Shown here one piece after another: positions 24,874-33,288 of a DNA stretch of 60,052 nt (position 1 is the first letter of the stretch; every line of letters starts with the position of its first letter). This DNA comes from DASZMX01 sp035551475 (GTDB lineage Bacteria > Verrucomicrobiota > Verrucomicrobiia > Limisphaerales > Palsa-1400), in the NCBI GenBank assembly GCA_035551475.1, contig DASZMX010000144.1:1-60052 (forward strand), given 5' to 3'. Made by a program: the position numbers and the translations under genes. The notes under the pieces were generated by a model. It worked only from the letters and a program-made list of their open reading frames with translations. It searched no databases and was not told the DNA's origin.

Positions 24874-26076
24874 CTACGACGAAAAGTTCAAGGAATTTCG
24901 ACGTGGCCCCGAAATATAGTGCACAAGCACTCCGATAAAAACGATGGTCATCGCCGGGTGCCACACGAGCGCGAAGTAATTGCCGAAGATGGGGCGCACC
25001 AGGTTCGGCAGCAAACCCATGCTTAAAATCATGCAGGCGAGGAAGACTCCGCGCTTCCGTTCCTCCACTTCGTTGCTGCACAAAAAACAAATCGCCCAAG
25101 CCGCCAGCGCTGGAGCCAGGATGGCGTAGCTGTTGGCTTCGTTCATGGGATTGAAAACCATGAGGTAACCCGTGGCCAACGCATAAAGCCACAGACCGCG
25201 CCACAGCGGAGCCAAACGGCGCGCGCCCCACCACCAAAGCGCCGCCGTCAGAGCTCCGGCAATTACGCGCACGGCGGTGGAAGCCGCGGCGGGCATCGGC
25301 GTGCCCAAAGTGCGCAGGATGCCGTTGAGATCCGCGAAGCGGTTTTCGGTGACGGCGGCGCAGGCGCGGAGATTTTTCCACGCTTCATGAAATTGCGAGG
25401 CGACGTAATCCGGATGTCCAAAGAGAAATGGAAAAATGGCCAAGGCCAGAAACGCCAGCGGGGCGCGCCAACGCAGCGGTTTATACACCAGAACGGCGAG
25501 CATCAGCAGCACGATGCCCAGAGGTTTAAGCGCGACAGCCAGCGTCATCCACGCCAGCGCGACCCACCAGCGTTCGCGCAAGACGGCGACGATCGCGAGC
25601 AACGTCAATCCGCCGAAGAGGGCATTGGCATTGCCGTTGCGCAGCGCGCCGAGACACAGCGGCGCCGCCAAAAGCGACGCCCAGAAAAACGGGCGCTCAG
25701 CCGCCGCGCCAAACAAGGCGCGCATGAGCTGGAAAAGCCCGAATCCCAAGGCCGCCGCGGCGCAGGCGCGCCATAAAATTTCGCTGGCGCGCAGCGGCAG
25801 AAAATGAAACGGACTGTATAAGATCGCAAAATGCGGCAGGTAATTCATACCGGCGGGCCCAATGTAAAGGTTCTGTCCCTTCCACCAGGCTGCGGAGGCC
25901 AGATGATAACTGTTGAGGGTGACGGTGTGGCGGGTTGGATCGTGCGCAATCAGAGCTGCGATCACGATCATGGGAATCGCCCAAAGCAGCGCGCCCCACA
26001 TCAGGGCCTGGCGCGCGGCGCGCGGCGCAAGGTTAGCGCGCAGCGTCAATGGGACCGGCACGTCATTCGGGGGCAT
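24874..26076 (-). CDS. DUF2029/GT87-family polytopic membrane protein
   Basis: This 400-residue protein has about ten hydrophobic segments from residue 25 onward. The early periplasmic loop W-W-K-G-Q-N-L-Y-I-G-P-A-G-M-N-Y-L-P is typical of the DUF2029/glycosyltransferase 87 family (Y-x-x-x-x-x-x-Y-x-P-x-F). Family members such as mycobacterial alpha-mannosyltransferases use polyprenyl-phosphate sugars to build envelope glycans. The ATG at 26076 is chosen over an in-frame TTG 15 bases upstream. It is the first gene of a leftward pair or trio with the sensor kinase and yebC, and diverges from the pyrophosphatase gene. Confidence 0.8.
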   Translation of the reverse strand: MPPNDVPVPLTLRANLAPRAARQALMWGALLWAIPMIVIAALIAHDPTRHTVTLNSYHLASAAWWKGQNLYIGPAGMNYLPHFAILYSPFHFLPLRASEILWRACAAAALGFGLFQLMRALFGAAAERPFFWASLLAAPLCLGALRNGNANALFGGLTLLAIVAVLRERWWVALAWMTLAVALKPLGIVLLMLAVLVYKPLRWRAPLAFLALAIFPFLFGHPDYVASQFHEAWKNLRACAAVTENRFADLNGILRTLGTPMPAAASTAVRVIAGALTAALWWWGARRLAPLWRGLWLYALATGYLMVFNPMNEANSYAILAPALAAWAICFLCSNEVEERKRGVFLACMILSMGLLPNLVRPIFGNYFALVWHPAMTIVFIGVLVHYISGPRRNSLNFSS

Positions 26077-26178
26077 CGTTGTTTTCAACAAGATTTTGGG
26101 TGTTTTCCGCGTGCGGTCAAGGACTCTTTGCCTTAGCTTAGCTTGCTAAAAATCAAAAGCGCGCACATCGAATCAATC

Positions 26179-27828
26179 ATGCAAACAATCGTAATTGGAC
26201 ACCGGAACCCAGACATGGATTCCATCTGCTCGGCCATCGGCTACGCGCGCCTGAAACAATTGCAGGGCGCCACCGACGTGGTGGCGGCGCGCGCCGGCAG
26301 CACCAACGCGCGCATCGACTATGTCCTGCAGCGATTCGGTTTTGCCGCGCCGATGTTTTTGAGCGACGCGGCGCCGCGCGTGGCGGACGTGATGCAGCGC
26401 GACGTCATCACCATTCGCGCGGAAGCGCCGGTGTACGACGCGATTCAGTTGATTGCGGAAAAGGAATTGCGCGGGCTGCCGGTGACGGACGAAAAGGATC
26501 GTTGCGTTGGGCTGCTTTCAGCGTTTCGACTGAGCCATTATCTATTTCCGCGGCGTGAGCAGGCGGCGAGCGCGCGGGTGGTGGTGGCGTCGCTGGCGAA
26601 CATCGTCACGACGTTCGGCGGAACGGTCCTGGCGGGCGAACTGTCGCACGAAGCCGGCGATTTGGTGTTGATGGTCGGGGCGATGGACTTGAAAACATTT
26701 GTGGGCCGCGTGGAACGGCATGACCCGGGGCAAGTCGTCCTGCTCGTGGGCAATCGCGAGCATATTCAAATGGCGGCGATTGAAGCGCGCGTGAAGGCGG
26801 TGGTGGTCACGGGCGGCCTGCCCGTTGAGCAAGGCATTCGGCTGGAGGCCAAGAAACGAAACGTCACGATCATCAGCTCGCCGCACGACACGGCCACGAG
26901 CGTCTTGCTGGCGCGCGGCGCCGTGCGCGCGGATCGCATGGTCGAGCCCTTCACCAGTTTCAGCCCTGACACTCCGCTGGACATCGCGCGGGAAAAAGCC
27001 GCGCAATCGCATTCCTTCATTTTTCCGATTGTTGACTCCGTGGGCACGCTGCTCGGCGTGCTTTCCAAGAGCGATTTCATCAAGCCGCCCTCCCGGCGCC
27101 TGATCCTGGTGGATCACAACGAGCTTTCCCAGGCGGTGCCCGGCGCGGACAAGGTCCCCATCGTGGAAATCTTGGACCACCATCGCATTGGCGGTTTTGC
27201 CAGCGAATCGCCGATTCATTTCTGGAACAATCCGGTCGGCTCAACCAGCACCATCGTGACGCTTTGTTACGAGCAGGCCGGCATTCCCGTGCCGCCGGAC
27301 GTAGCGGGGTTGCTGATGGCGGGTTTGGTGTCCGACACATTGAATTTGACCTCGCCCACCGCCACGCCGACGGACACGCGGGTGCTGCGAGAGTTGTCAA
27401 AGATCGCGGGCCTCGACCCCGCTAAATTCGCGGCGGAAGTGTTCGCGGTCGGATCGCCCTTGCTGACGATGAACAACGACCAGGTGATCACAAGCGATTG
27501 CAAGGAATACGACGTGGCGGGCCGGCGGTTTTCCATTTCACAAATCGAGGAGTTGAACTTCTCGCATTTCACGGAGAAGCAAGCGGGCCTGATCGAGGCG
27601 CTCGACCGGCATTGCCGCAATCGCGGATTGTTTTTCGCGGCCCTGCTGGTCACCGACGTCAATACGCAGAATTCGCTCCTGCTCGGCAGCGGGGCGCCCG
27701 GGTTATGGCAGCGCATTGATTTCCCCTCGCAAGGCCCGCAAACGTGGGAATTGAACGGCGTGGTCTCTCGGAAAAAGCAATTGCTGCCTTACCTTCTCGA
27801 ACGCCTCTCCGGCATGAGCGGGTCCTGA
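26179..27828 (+). CDS. Putative manganese-dependent inorganic pyrophosphatase with CBS and DRTGG domains
   Basis: This 549-residue family II (DHH) pyrophosphatase splits PPi to phosphate in the cytoplasm. The first half of the DHH domain has G-H-R-N-P-D-M-D-S-I (residues 5-14; usual G-H-x-N-P-D-T-D-S). It is interrupted at about residue 65 by a CBS domain, a DRTGG domain (about 130-245) and a second CBS domain. The DHH domain resumes with L-V-D-H-N-E and L-D-H-H-R-I-G, and a DHHA2 domain ends the protein. In studied CBS-PPases, AMP/ADP inhibit and ATP or diadenosine polyphosphates activate through the CBS pair. The ATG at 26179 begins directly before the metal-binding strand, so upstream codons of the frame were excluded. 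Confidence 0.92.
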   Translation: MQTIVIGHRNPDMDSICSAIGYARLKQLQGATDVVAARAGSTNARIDYVLQRFGFAAPMFLSDAAPRVADVMQRDVITIRAEAPVYDAIQLIAEKELRGLPVTDEKDRCVGLLSAFRLSHYLFPRREQAASARVVVASLANIVTTFGGTVLAGELSHEAGDLVLMVGAMDLKTFVGRVERHDPGQVVLLVGNREHIQMAAIEARVKAVVVTGGLPVEQGIRLEAKKRNVTIISSPHDTATSVLLARGAVRADRMVEPFTSFSPDTPLDIAREKAAQSHSFIFPIVDSVGTLLGVLSKSDFIKPPSRRLILVDHNELSQAVPGADKVPIVEILDHHRIGGFASESPIHFWNNPVGSTSTIVTLCYEQAGIPVPPDVAGLLMAGLVSDTLNLTSPTATPTDTRVLRELSKIAGLDPAKFAAEVFAVGSPLLTMNNDQVITSDCKEYDVAGRRFSISQIEELNFSHFTEKQAGLIEALDRHCRNRGLFFAALLVTDVNTQNSLLLGSGAPGLWQRIDFPSQGPQTWELNGVVSRKKQLLPYLLERLSGMSGS

Positions 27829-27838
27829 TCGGCGTCCA

Positions 27839-28096
27839 TCACCGCGCGGGCTGACCGGCGACGCTCGCGCCGTACTGCGCGCGCTGTTGCGGCGTCATGT
27901 GGGCCTGCGGACCCTGGTTGTCGGCGTCGGAGGCATTCATCGGATTGCGCAACGATAGCCCGGATTGAAAAGCCGAAGGAACGTGCGCGACGATTTTGAA
28001 AGCCTCCACGCATGCCACGCCAAAGAGCGCAAAAAACGACAGCACGAATCCCCAGACCAGAAGAATGTCCGATAATGATTGTCGGCGGCGCGCCAT
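27839..28096 (-). CDS. Small hypothetical membrane protein
   Basis: This 85-residue protein has an arginine-rich N-terminus (M-A-R-R-R-Q-S), one transmembrane helix (about 11-33, L-L-V-W-G-F-V-L-S-F-F-A-L-F-G-V) and a polar C-terminal tail rich in Q, A and P (H-M-T-P-Q-Q-R-A-Q-Y-G). No family is recognised. The clear ATG, the basic-in membrane topology and the absence of a better frame support a real gene. It converges on the pyrophosphatase gene ten bases away and lies 39 bases downstream of the sugar oxidoreductase on the opposite strand side. Confidence 0.6.
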   Translation of the reverse strand: MARRRQSLSDILLVWGFVLSFFALFGVACVEAFKIVAHVPSAFQSGLSLRNPMNASDADNQGPQAHMTPQQRAQYGASVAGQPAR

Positions 28097-28135
28097 TGCA
28101 CCCTCACTAAACCAGAAAAAACCGCCCGGCGCAAC

Positions 28136-29401
28136 TCACGTCATTTGATGCTTGCCGGGAATGGCAACCTCCACCGCAGGCACCGGGCCCCACGCCAGTT
28201 TTTCGGGCATGAGCGAGGTTTGCCACGCCATCGCTTCGTCCCATTGGACGACCTGGCCGCTGTAGGCGGATTCGCGCCCCATGATGGCCGTCATGGTGCT
28301 GTGCGCCACATTCAGCGAGTCATTCGTGTAGGGAGCGGCGCCGCGGACGGCGGCCATTAAATCCGCGTGTTCCACGACCTGCGGATTAGGTTTCGGCCCG
28401 TCAAATCGAATAATGTTGTCGCCCTGATGAATTTCGCCATCGTTTAGTTTGTTGCAAAAACCTTTTGTCCCCACGACTGCCTCGCTGACGTTGCCGTCGG
28501 TGCCGTCGATTTGGCGGCATTGACTGAATAGGCGCGCGCCATTGCGATATTCAAATTCCACCGCGAAATGATCGTAAATCTGGCCGGATTTTGAGCCGAG
28601 CGCCTGGCGTCCGCCCTGGCCGTAAGCGCGAATCGGATGGTCGTTCATGATCCAATTGCACACGTCGAGATTATGCAGATGCTGCTCGACGATATGATCG
28701 CCGCACAGCCAAACGTAGTGGTACCAATTATGCACTTGCCGCTCCATTTCCGTTTCCCAGTGGTCGCCGCGATGCCAGATGGCATTTTGATTCCAATAGG
28801 CGCGCAGGCAAAGCACGTCGCCAATCGCGCCGTCGTGGATGCGCTTGATGGTTTCCTTATAGCTCGGCTGATGGCGGCGCTGGGTGCCGGCGACGACGCA
28901 GAGTTGTTTCTGTCGCGCCAACTCGCCGGCCGCGATGAATTTTCGAATGCCCGGCGCATCCACCGCCACGGGTTTTTCGCAGAAAATATGTTTGCCGGCA
29001 TTCACCGCGGCTTCGAAATGAATGGGGCGAAAGCCCGGCGGCGTGGCGAGAATGACGTAATTAACGTCGGGCACCGCGAGGAGTTTTTGGTAGGCGTCAA
29101 AGCCCGAGAAACAATGAGCCGGATCAAGCTGATATTTTTCCGCCGCCGACCTGGCGACGTTTTCAAAAACATCGGCCACCGCCGCGACTTTCACATTGGG
29201 CGAAGCCTCGATGGCGTTGGCGACCGCGCCCGAGCCGCGCCCGCCGCAGCCAATCAAACCAATGCGAATCGGATCATCCGGCGCCGCATGGCTTGTCAAG
29301 ACAAACGGGAAATTGGCCGCCACGGCGGCGATGGAGGCGCTTTTAAGAAAGCCGCGCCGGTCGAGTCGATTCGAAGCCTGGGAGTCAGAGAGTTCGCTCA
29401 T
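28136..29401 (-). CDS. Tat-exported Gfo/Idh/MocA family oxidoreductase
   Basis: This 421-residue NAD(P)-dependent oxidoreductase has a twin-arginine leader (D-R-R-G-F-L-K-S-A-S-I-A-A-V-A-A-N) as in glucose-fructose oxidoreductase. The Rossmann motif follows as R-I-G-L-I-G-C-G-G-R-G-S-G (about 46-58), with the conserved C-E-K-P-V-A (lysine-proline catalytic loop) near residue 140. These enzymes oxidise or epimerise sugars and cyclitols. It is the last gene of a leftward four-gene set (ThuA, isomerase, ThuA, this gene); the ThuA gene stops 15 bases upstream. Tat export implies the cofactor is loaded before export and the enzyme acts in the periplasm. Confidence 0.92.
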   Translation of the reverse strand: MSELSDSQASNRLDRRGFLKSASIAAVAANFPFVLTSHAAPDDPIRIGLIGCGGRGSGAVANAIEASPNVKVAAVADVFENVARSAAEKYQLDPAHCFSGFDAYQKLLAVPDVNYVILATPPGFRPIHFEAAVNAGKHIFCEKPVAVDAPGIRKFIAAGELARQKQLCVVAGTQRRHQPSYKETIKRIHDGAIGDVLCLRAYWNQNAIWHRGDHWETEMERQVHNWYHYVWLCGDHIVEQHLHNLDVCNWIMNDHPIRAYGQGGRQALGSKSGQIYDHFAVEFEYRNGARLFSQCRQIDGTDGNVSEAVVGTKGFCNKLNDGEIHQGDNIIRFDGPKPNPQVVEHADLMAAVRGAAPYTNDSLNVAHSTMTAIMGRESAYSGQVVQWDEAMAWQTSLMPEKLAWGPVPAVEVAIPGKHQMT

Positions 29402-29416
29402 AATATTTGTGGATGA

Positions 29417-30295
29417 TTATTTACGCGGGGGTTTGGGATCGAGATTCTGTTGCAGTTGGTCAGGGGTCACGCTAGAGGCCACGCCGGCGGGCGGAACTTC
29501 GATTTTGGCCGTCCAAAGAATCGCGTTTAAAACAAGTTTGCGGGCATTGTCATCGCCCCAATTATGGTGAAAGTGGCCGCCGGTGTAGCCGAAAGCGCGT
29601 CCGCCGCCGGCCCGTTCCGCCGCCCACGCAACGCATTGCAACTCGCCCCGCCCCACCGCCGCGCGCACGGTGGGATTGCCCTCGTGCGGGCCATCTTTGC
29701 GTTTCATCGTGCCGAGATCAGGCACGGCGGAGAGAATCGGCGTGACGTCTTTCATGCCGGGCCGGAAGCGCATGTGAAAATACCATTCGTCAAAAAGCGA
29801 GAAAGGCTGGACGCCCCGGGTGATCGGGCTCTCCGGCAACGTTTTGAAATCCGCCAGCCAGGTGGGATTCACCGACCAATTGACCTCAAACGCGCCTCCG
29901 AGCCAATTCACGAATTCTTTTTCACCGTTCTCAATGGTGGGTTCGACCGAATAATGCAGGCAGACCAATCCGACGCCGTGCGCCATCAACTCGTTCATGA
30001 TCTTCAAATGATCAGGCTGCAACAGCGGATGCCCGGGTCCGCCATCCGTGTAGAACACAATCGAAGCCGCATCGTCGAAAGCGTGCGGCGCGGCGGGCCA
30101 GCCATTCGTATAGACGACCGCCTGCACCTCCGGCGTTTGGGACAGGCATCCCGCCAGCAACAAACAACCTGCGCGATATTCATGTTCGCCCGGCCCGTGG
30201 CTGGGCGGCCCGGCGACAAATATAATTTTTCGCTCTGCGCCCCAGCTTCCGCACGCGGCCCCCAATAGAAACAGACCCAGCAAATATTTTTTCAT
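29417..30295 (-). CDS. ThuA domain protein (exported)
   Basis: This 292-residue protein has a lipoprotein-like signal peptide (L-L-G-A-A-C-G-S, possible lipobox), followed by a ThuA class I glutamine-amidotransferase-like fold: K-I-I-F-V-A-G-P-P-S-H-G-P-G-E-H-E-Y, then G-V-G-L-V-C-L-H-Y-S and G-G-H-F-H-H-N-W. ThuA-like proteins occur in trehalose/sucrose use and in 3-keto-sugar pathways, commonly beside MocA oxidoreductases and TIM-barrel isomerases, exactly the context here. The precise reaction is not established for this subfamily. Its ATG overlaps the isomerase stop codon (ATGA). Confidence 0.88.
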   Translation of the reverse strand: MKKYLLGLFLLGAACGSWGAERKIIFVAGPPSHGPGEHEYRAGCLLLAGCLSQTPEVQAVVYTNGWPAAPHAFDDAASIVFYTDGGPGHPLLQPDHLKIMNELMAHGVGLVCLHYSVEPTIENGEKEFVNWLGGAFEVNWSVNPTWLADFKTLPESPITRGVQPFSLFDEWYFHMRFRPGMKDVTPILSAVPDLGTMKRKDGPHEGNPTVRAAVGRGELQCVAWAAERAGGGRAFGYTGGHFHHNWGDDNARKLVLNAILWTAKIEVPPAGVASSVTPDQLQQNLDPKPPRK

Positions 30296-31143
30296 GGCTT
30301 AAGTAAAAGCTTACGCAAAAACGCCAGCCCGTTCACAGCGATTTCGTCGCGGGTGGGCTCGATCCGGCGCCAGATGGCCGCCGCGCGCGCAATGACTTTC
30401 ACGTCGGGCGTGAAGGATTCAATCACCACATCGCCAGTGTAACGGATGTCGCGCAACGCCTGCGCGATGGATTTCCAATCGGTGTGATCGCGTCCGGGCG
30501 TGCCGCGGTCGCTGCCGCAAGCGTGCAAATGCCCGAGGCGCGAACCAGCCTGCCGGATGGCGTCCGCGGGCGATTTTTCCTCGATATTCATGTGGAATGT
30601 GTCGAGAAGAATTTTCAGCGCGGGGCTGCCCACCTCGCCGACCATCTGGCGCGCCTGTTCGCAAGTGTTGATGAAGTCCGTCTCAAAGCGGTTCAAGGGT
30701 TCCAGGCAAATCTTTCGACCGCCCTCTTCCGCGGTGCGAGCCAGCGTCCGCAAATGTTGCGCCACCGTGCGCCACTGGCGGCGGCGCTCGGGCGCCGGAA
30801 CAGCATCCGCGCGCCCCACGCACGAATAAAGCGGGCCGATCAGCGTTGGGCAGTCCAGAACCGCCATTTGCTCCAGCAAGCGCGTCACATACCGCACGGT
30901 GGCCTTTTGCTGGGTCACGGTTCCGCGCAAATCGCGGTCCGGCCCGAAACAGGCGCTCACGGATCCGCACACCAACCCATTTTCCTCCAGCTTTTGTTTC
31001 ACAAACGCGGGATCGATGTGCGCCGGATCCTCCACCGCAATTTCCACGCTGTCAAAACCCCACCGCCGAAATTTGGGAAAGAGCCGCGTCGTTTGATTGG
31101 TAAACGGCGAGGCGAAGAGAAAGGTGTTAATCCCGAACCGCAT
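30292..31143 (-). CDS. Sugar phosphate isomerase/epimerase-family TIM-barrel protein
   Basis: This 283-residue AP-endonuclease-2-like TIM barrel begins M-R-F-G-I-N-T-F-L-F, the typical first strand. Likely metal ligands are the glutamate in I-C-L-E-P-L-N-R-F, the aspartate and histidine in I-L-L-D-T-F-H-M-N, the histidine in L-G-H-L-H-A-C-G-S-D-R and the late glutamate in V-V-I-E-S-F. This pattern is that of D-psicose/D-tagatose 3-epimerases. The ATG at 31143 is chosen because the upstream open frame has no family sequence. There is no signal peptide, so the enzyme is cytoplasmic, unlike its exported neighbours. It lies two bases after the preceding ThuA gene. Confidence 0.88.
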   Translation of the reverse strand: MRFGINTFLFASPFTNQTTRLFPKFRRWGFDSVEIAVEDPAHIDPAFVKQKLEENGLVCGSVSACFGPDRDLRGTVTQQKATVRYVTRLLEQMAVLDCPTLIGPLYSCVGRADAVPAPERRRQWRTVAQHLRTLARTAEEGGRKICLEPLNRFETDFINTCEQARQMVGEVGSPALKILLDTFHMNIEEKSPADAIRQAGSRLGHLHACGSDRGTPGRDHTDWKSIAQALRDIRYTGDVVIESFTPDVKVIARAAAIWRRIEPTRDEIAVNGLAFLRKLLLKP

Positions 31144-31145
31144 GC

Positions 31146-31976
31146 TCAATGCCGCGCGCCATAACCGGCCGCGATGTTGCCTTTTTCGTCGAGCTTCCTG
31201 CAGGCCCACAGCAAGCCGCGCGCGACCAAATCCAGGTAGCGCGGATCTGCGACGGTGGCGTTGTTGTGCCCGATGGTCGTGCTGAAGACGCGCGCGCCGT
31301 GATATTCATTCACCCATGCGACGACGTAGTCGTTGGTTTTATTCGAGAGAACTTGCGCGCCACGCGCCAGCGGCGTGGCGCCAGGAAAGATTTGCACGTT
31401 ATTGTAAAGCTCCTCGTTGATCGTCGTCCAATTCGTCATCCCTAACGTGATCGGATGCTCGCCCGCGATGAAGTTAAGGGAGATGGGAAGCTGGGCGCCA
31501 TGCGCGCTGGATTGCAGCCCCAGATATTCAAACCACATCGCGCGCTCCGAGCCGGGCACAGCGATTTCGGCCGGATTGCCGATGCGATAACAGTGCATGG
31601 CGCAATGCAGATTGACTCCGGGCACACCCGCGCGGTGCGGCGCGAGGACGCCTTTGATGATTTCAGGATTGCTGACATCGGCGGCGCATTCGTCATGAAT
31701 GATCACGTCGTAGGACTGCGCGTAATCGGGATTTCCATAGATCGGAAGTGGCGGCATGGTGGCGGAAGCTCCAGGCGGAATCGCAATATAAACCTGATCG
31801 ACCACCACGTTGGCCCGCGCCTCAAGCCCTTTCTTTAAAATATCCTTTTGCGCCGCGTAATCGTGGCAGCAACCGCCCGCGATGAGCAGCGCCCGCAACG
31901 GTTTCACATCAGCTGCCGTCACACTGAGGGCGCCGCCGAGGAAACTGGCGGCGAGCAGGGAAAGAAATTTGTGCAT
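31146..31976 (-). CDS. ThuA-like domain protein (exported, second copy)
   Basis: This 276-residue secreted protein has a signal peptide ending ...S-V-T-A-A-D. The ThuA-like domain follows with A-L-L-I-A-G-G-C-C-H-D-Y-A-A-Q, Y-D-V-I-I-H-D-E-C-A-A, G-V-N-L-H-C-A-M-H-C-Y-R and a late T-T-I-G-H-N-N-A-T-V. It is only distantly similar to the other ThuA protein of the cluster, so the two are not a recent duplication. It is the first gene of the leftward set ThuA-isomerase-ThuA-oxidoreductase, and the roughly 56 bases to its right must hold the promoter. Confidence 0.85.
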   Translation of the reverse strand: MHKFLSLLAASFLGGALSVTAADVKPLRALLIAGGCCHDYAAQKDILKKGLEARANVVVDQVYIAIPPGASATMPPLPIYGNPDYAQSYDVIIHDECAADVSNPEIIKGVLAPHRAGVPGVNLHCAMHCYRIGNPAEIAVPGSERAMWFEYLGLQSSAHGAQLPISLNFIAGEHPITLGMTNWTTINEELYNNVQIFPGATPLARGAQVLSNKTNDYVVAWVNEYHGARVFSTTIGHNNATVADPRYLDLVARGLLWACRKLDEKGNIAAGYGARH

Positions 31977-32032
31977 GCGCGATGTTTAAAGCCGGGCGCC
32001 GCTTTGTAAAGGGACAAAGGGAAACGGCGGGC

Positions 32033-32935
32033 TTAATTCGCGCCGGCTTCTTCGATGGGCGCGGCGTATTGCGTGGGCTTGACCTCGACGCCGGTTTGAT
32101 GGGCGTACACCTGCGTGAATTCCGCCCCGAGAAACAAAATCAGCGAGGCGTAATACACCCACATCAAAACGACAATCACCGAACCCGCCGCGCCATAGGC
32201 GGAGGCCGTGCTCTCGCGTCCGAGATACAGGCCGAGCAAATGTTTGCCGAGCGTAAATAAAAGCGATGTCCCCGCCGCCCCCATCCAAACCTTGCTCCAC
32301 GGTATTTCCACATCGGGGAGGAATTTAAAAATCATCGCAAAGAGGGCGGTGATCACGGCGAACGAGAAACCGAAATCCACGGTGTGCGCGACCCAATCCA
32401 TTTGCGGCAGCGCCTGGGTCAGAATTCCGCTGAAGGCCGATAACGCCGTGGAGAGCGCGAGCGATACCAGCAGCAAAAAGCCAACTCCCAACACCATCGC
32501 GAAAGACAGGAACCGGTTCCGGAAAAACAACCAAAGCCCGCGGCCCGGTTTCGACTTGACGCCCCAAATTGTATTCAGCGACGTTTGCAATTGGCCAAAC
32601 ACACCCGTGGCGCCGAAAAGCAACGAAGCAAGGGCAATGGTCTTCATCAACGCGCTGGTCGCCTGCGTCCGCGCGGCCATCATGGAATCCACCGTTTTGG
32701 CCGACCCTTCGCCGAGCATGCCTTCCAGGGCCTTATGGATATGGTCGCGCACCGTGTCGAAACCAAACGCGGCTCCCGCCAAGGCCACTGCAATCGCCAG
32801 CATCGGCCCCAGCGAAAACATGGCGTAATAGGCCAAGGCGGCGCCGAGCGTGAGGATATTGTCCTCGTTGAATTCGCGCGCCGTTCCTTTTGCGATGTCG
32901 CCCGCCAATTTCCATGTCATTCCCCTGCCCTTCAT
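32033..32935 (-). CDS. YihY/BrkB family inner-membrane protein
   Basis: This 300-residue protein has six hydrophobic segments and YihY signatures: the N-terminal D-N-I-L-T-L-G-A-A-L-A-Y-Y-A-M-F-S-L-G-P, then L-L-F-G-A-T-G-V-F-G-Q-L-Q-T-S-L-N-T-I-W-G and the late A-Y-G-A-A-G-S-V-I-V-V-L-M-W-V-Y-Y. Once labelled ribonuclease BN in error, the family is now considered an integral membrane protein group of uncertain role. Two starts are possible (32935 or 32920); the more upstream ATG is listed, and longer extensions look non-coding. It diverges from the riboswitch/SPFH region on its right. Confidence 0.9.
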   Translation of the reverse strand: MKGRGMTWKLAGDIAKGTAREFNEDNILTLGAALAYYAMFSLGPMLAIAVALAGAAFGFDTVRDHIHKALEGMLGEGSAKTVDSMMAARTQATSALMKTIALASLLFGATGVFGQLQTSLNTIWGVKSKPGRGLWLFFRNRFLSFAMVLGVGFLLLVSLALSTALSAFSGILTQALPQMDWVAHTVDFGFSFAVITALFAMIFKFLPDVEIPWSKVWMGAAGTSLLFTLGKHLLGLYLGRESTASAYGAAGSVIVVLMWVYYASLILFLGAEFTQVYAHQTGVEVKPTQYAAPIEEAGAN

Positions 32936-33094
32936 ACCGGCAAAAATATAACGAATCCTCCACGCCCGCGCCTGCGGATTTTGCCTGCCTCGCAAGCGCT
33001 GGTTTGCCGGGGGCGACGAACCTGGGTGGATCGAGATCTGGTTTATCCTCAGCAGGTTAAGCCAGCTCCACTTGACTGCGACATTCCGAGGAGT
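32936..33094. other. Upstream part of the 436-base gene-free region between yihY and the SPFH gene
   Basis: No gene is seen. An imperfect hairpin at 33038-33065 (CTGGTTTA against TTAAGCCAG, one G-T pair) lies before the riboswitch. Promoters for yihY (leftward) and for the riboswitch-SPFH transcript (rightward) should be here, but I cannot pick convincing hexamers. Confidence 0.5.
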
Positions 33095-33262
33095 AGGATT
33101 CCCTTGTAGCAGCCTAAGTCTGCCTGCCTTCCTGCGGGCGGACGCGGGGGAACCAATTCCTCGGAAAGCCGGGGATGGGGCGAACGGCGAAGCGAACCTT
33201 CGTCGCGATCACTTTCAGGATCGAGCCCGTCAGCTAACCTCGTCGGCCTCTGGAAGGGCGAT
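33095..33262 (+). ncRNA. c-di-AMP riboswitch (ydaO-yuaA leader)
   Basis: The + strand carries the ydaO-yuaA hallmarks in order. The 5' strand is GCAGCCTAAGTCTGCC, as in the usual GCTTAAT-CTG start. A ten-base-pair hairpin at 33118-33143 leads into GCGGGGGAACC (33144-33154). GGGGCGAACGG follows, then the CTTTCAGG segment and the closing CCCGTCAGCTAACCTCGT (around 33222-33242), which is nearly invariant in this class. CCCTT (33101-33105) can close with AAGGG near 33254-33258. The aptamer binds cyclic di-AMP, usually turning expression off. It points toward the SPFH gene whose ATG is about 110 bases downstream. Exact ends are approximate. Confidence 0.87.
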
Positions 33263-33269
33263 CCTCTAG

Positions 33270-33288
33270 GATTTCGCGCCGCGAAATC
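33270..33288 (+). promoter_or_regulatory. Hairpin after the riboswitch, possible expression platform
   Basis: GATTTCGC and GCGAAATC form an eight-base-pair stem around GCC, and the partly overlapping ATCC/GGAT pairing (33261-33272) offers a competing fold. There is no U-tract after the stem, so control by plain intrinsic termination is not obvious; Rho-dependent or antitermination-type switching is possible. Confidence 0.4.
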
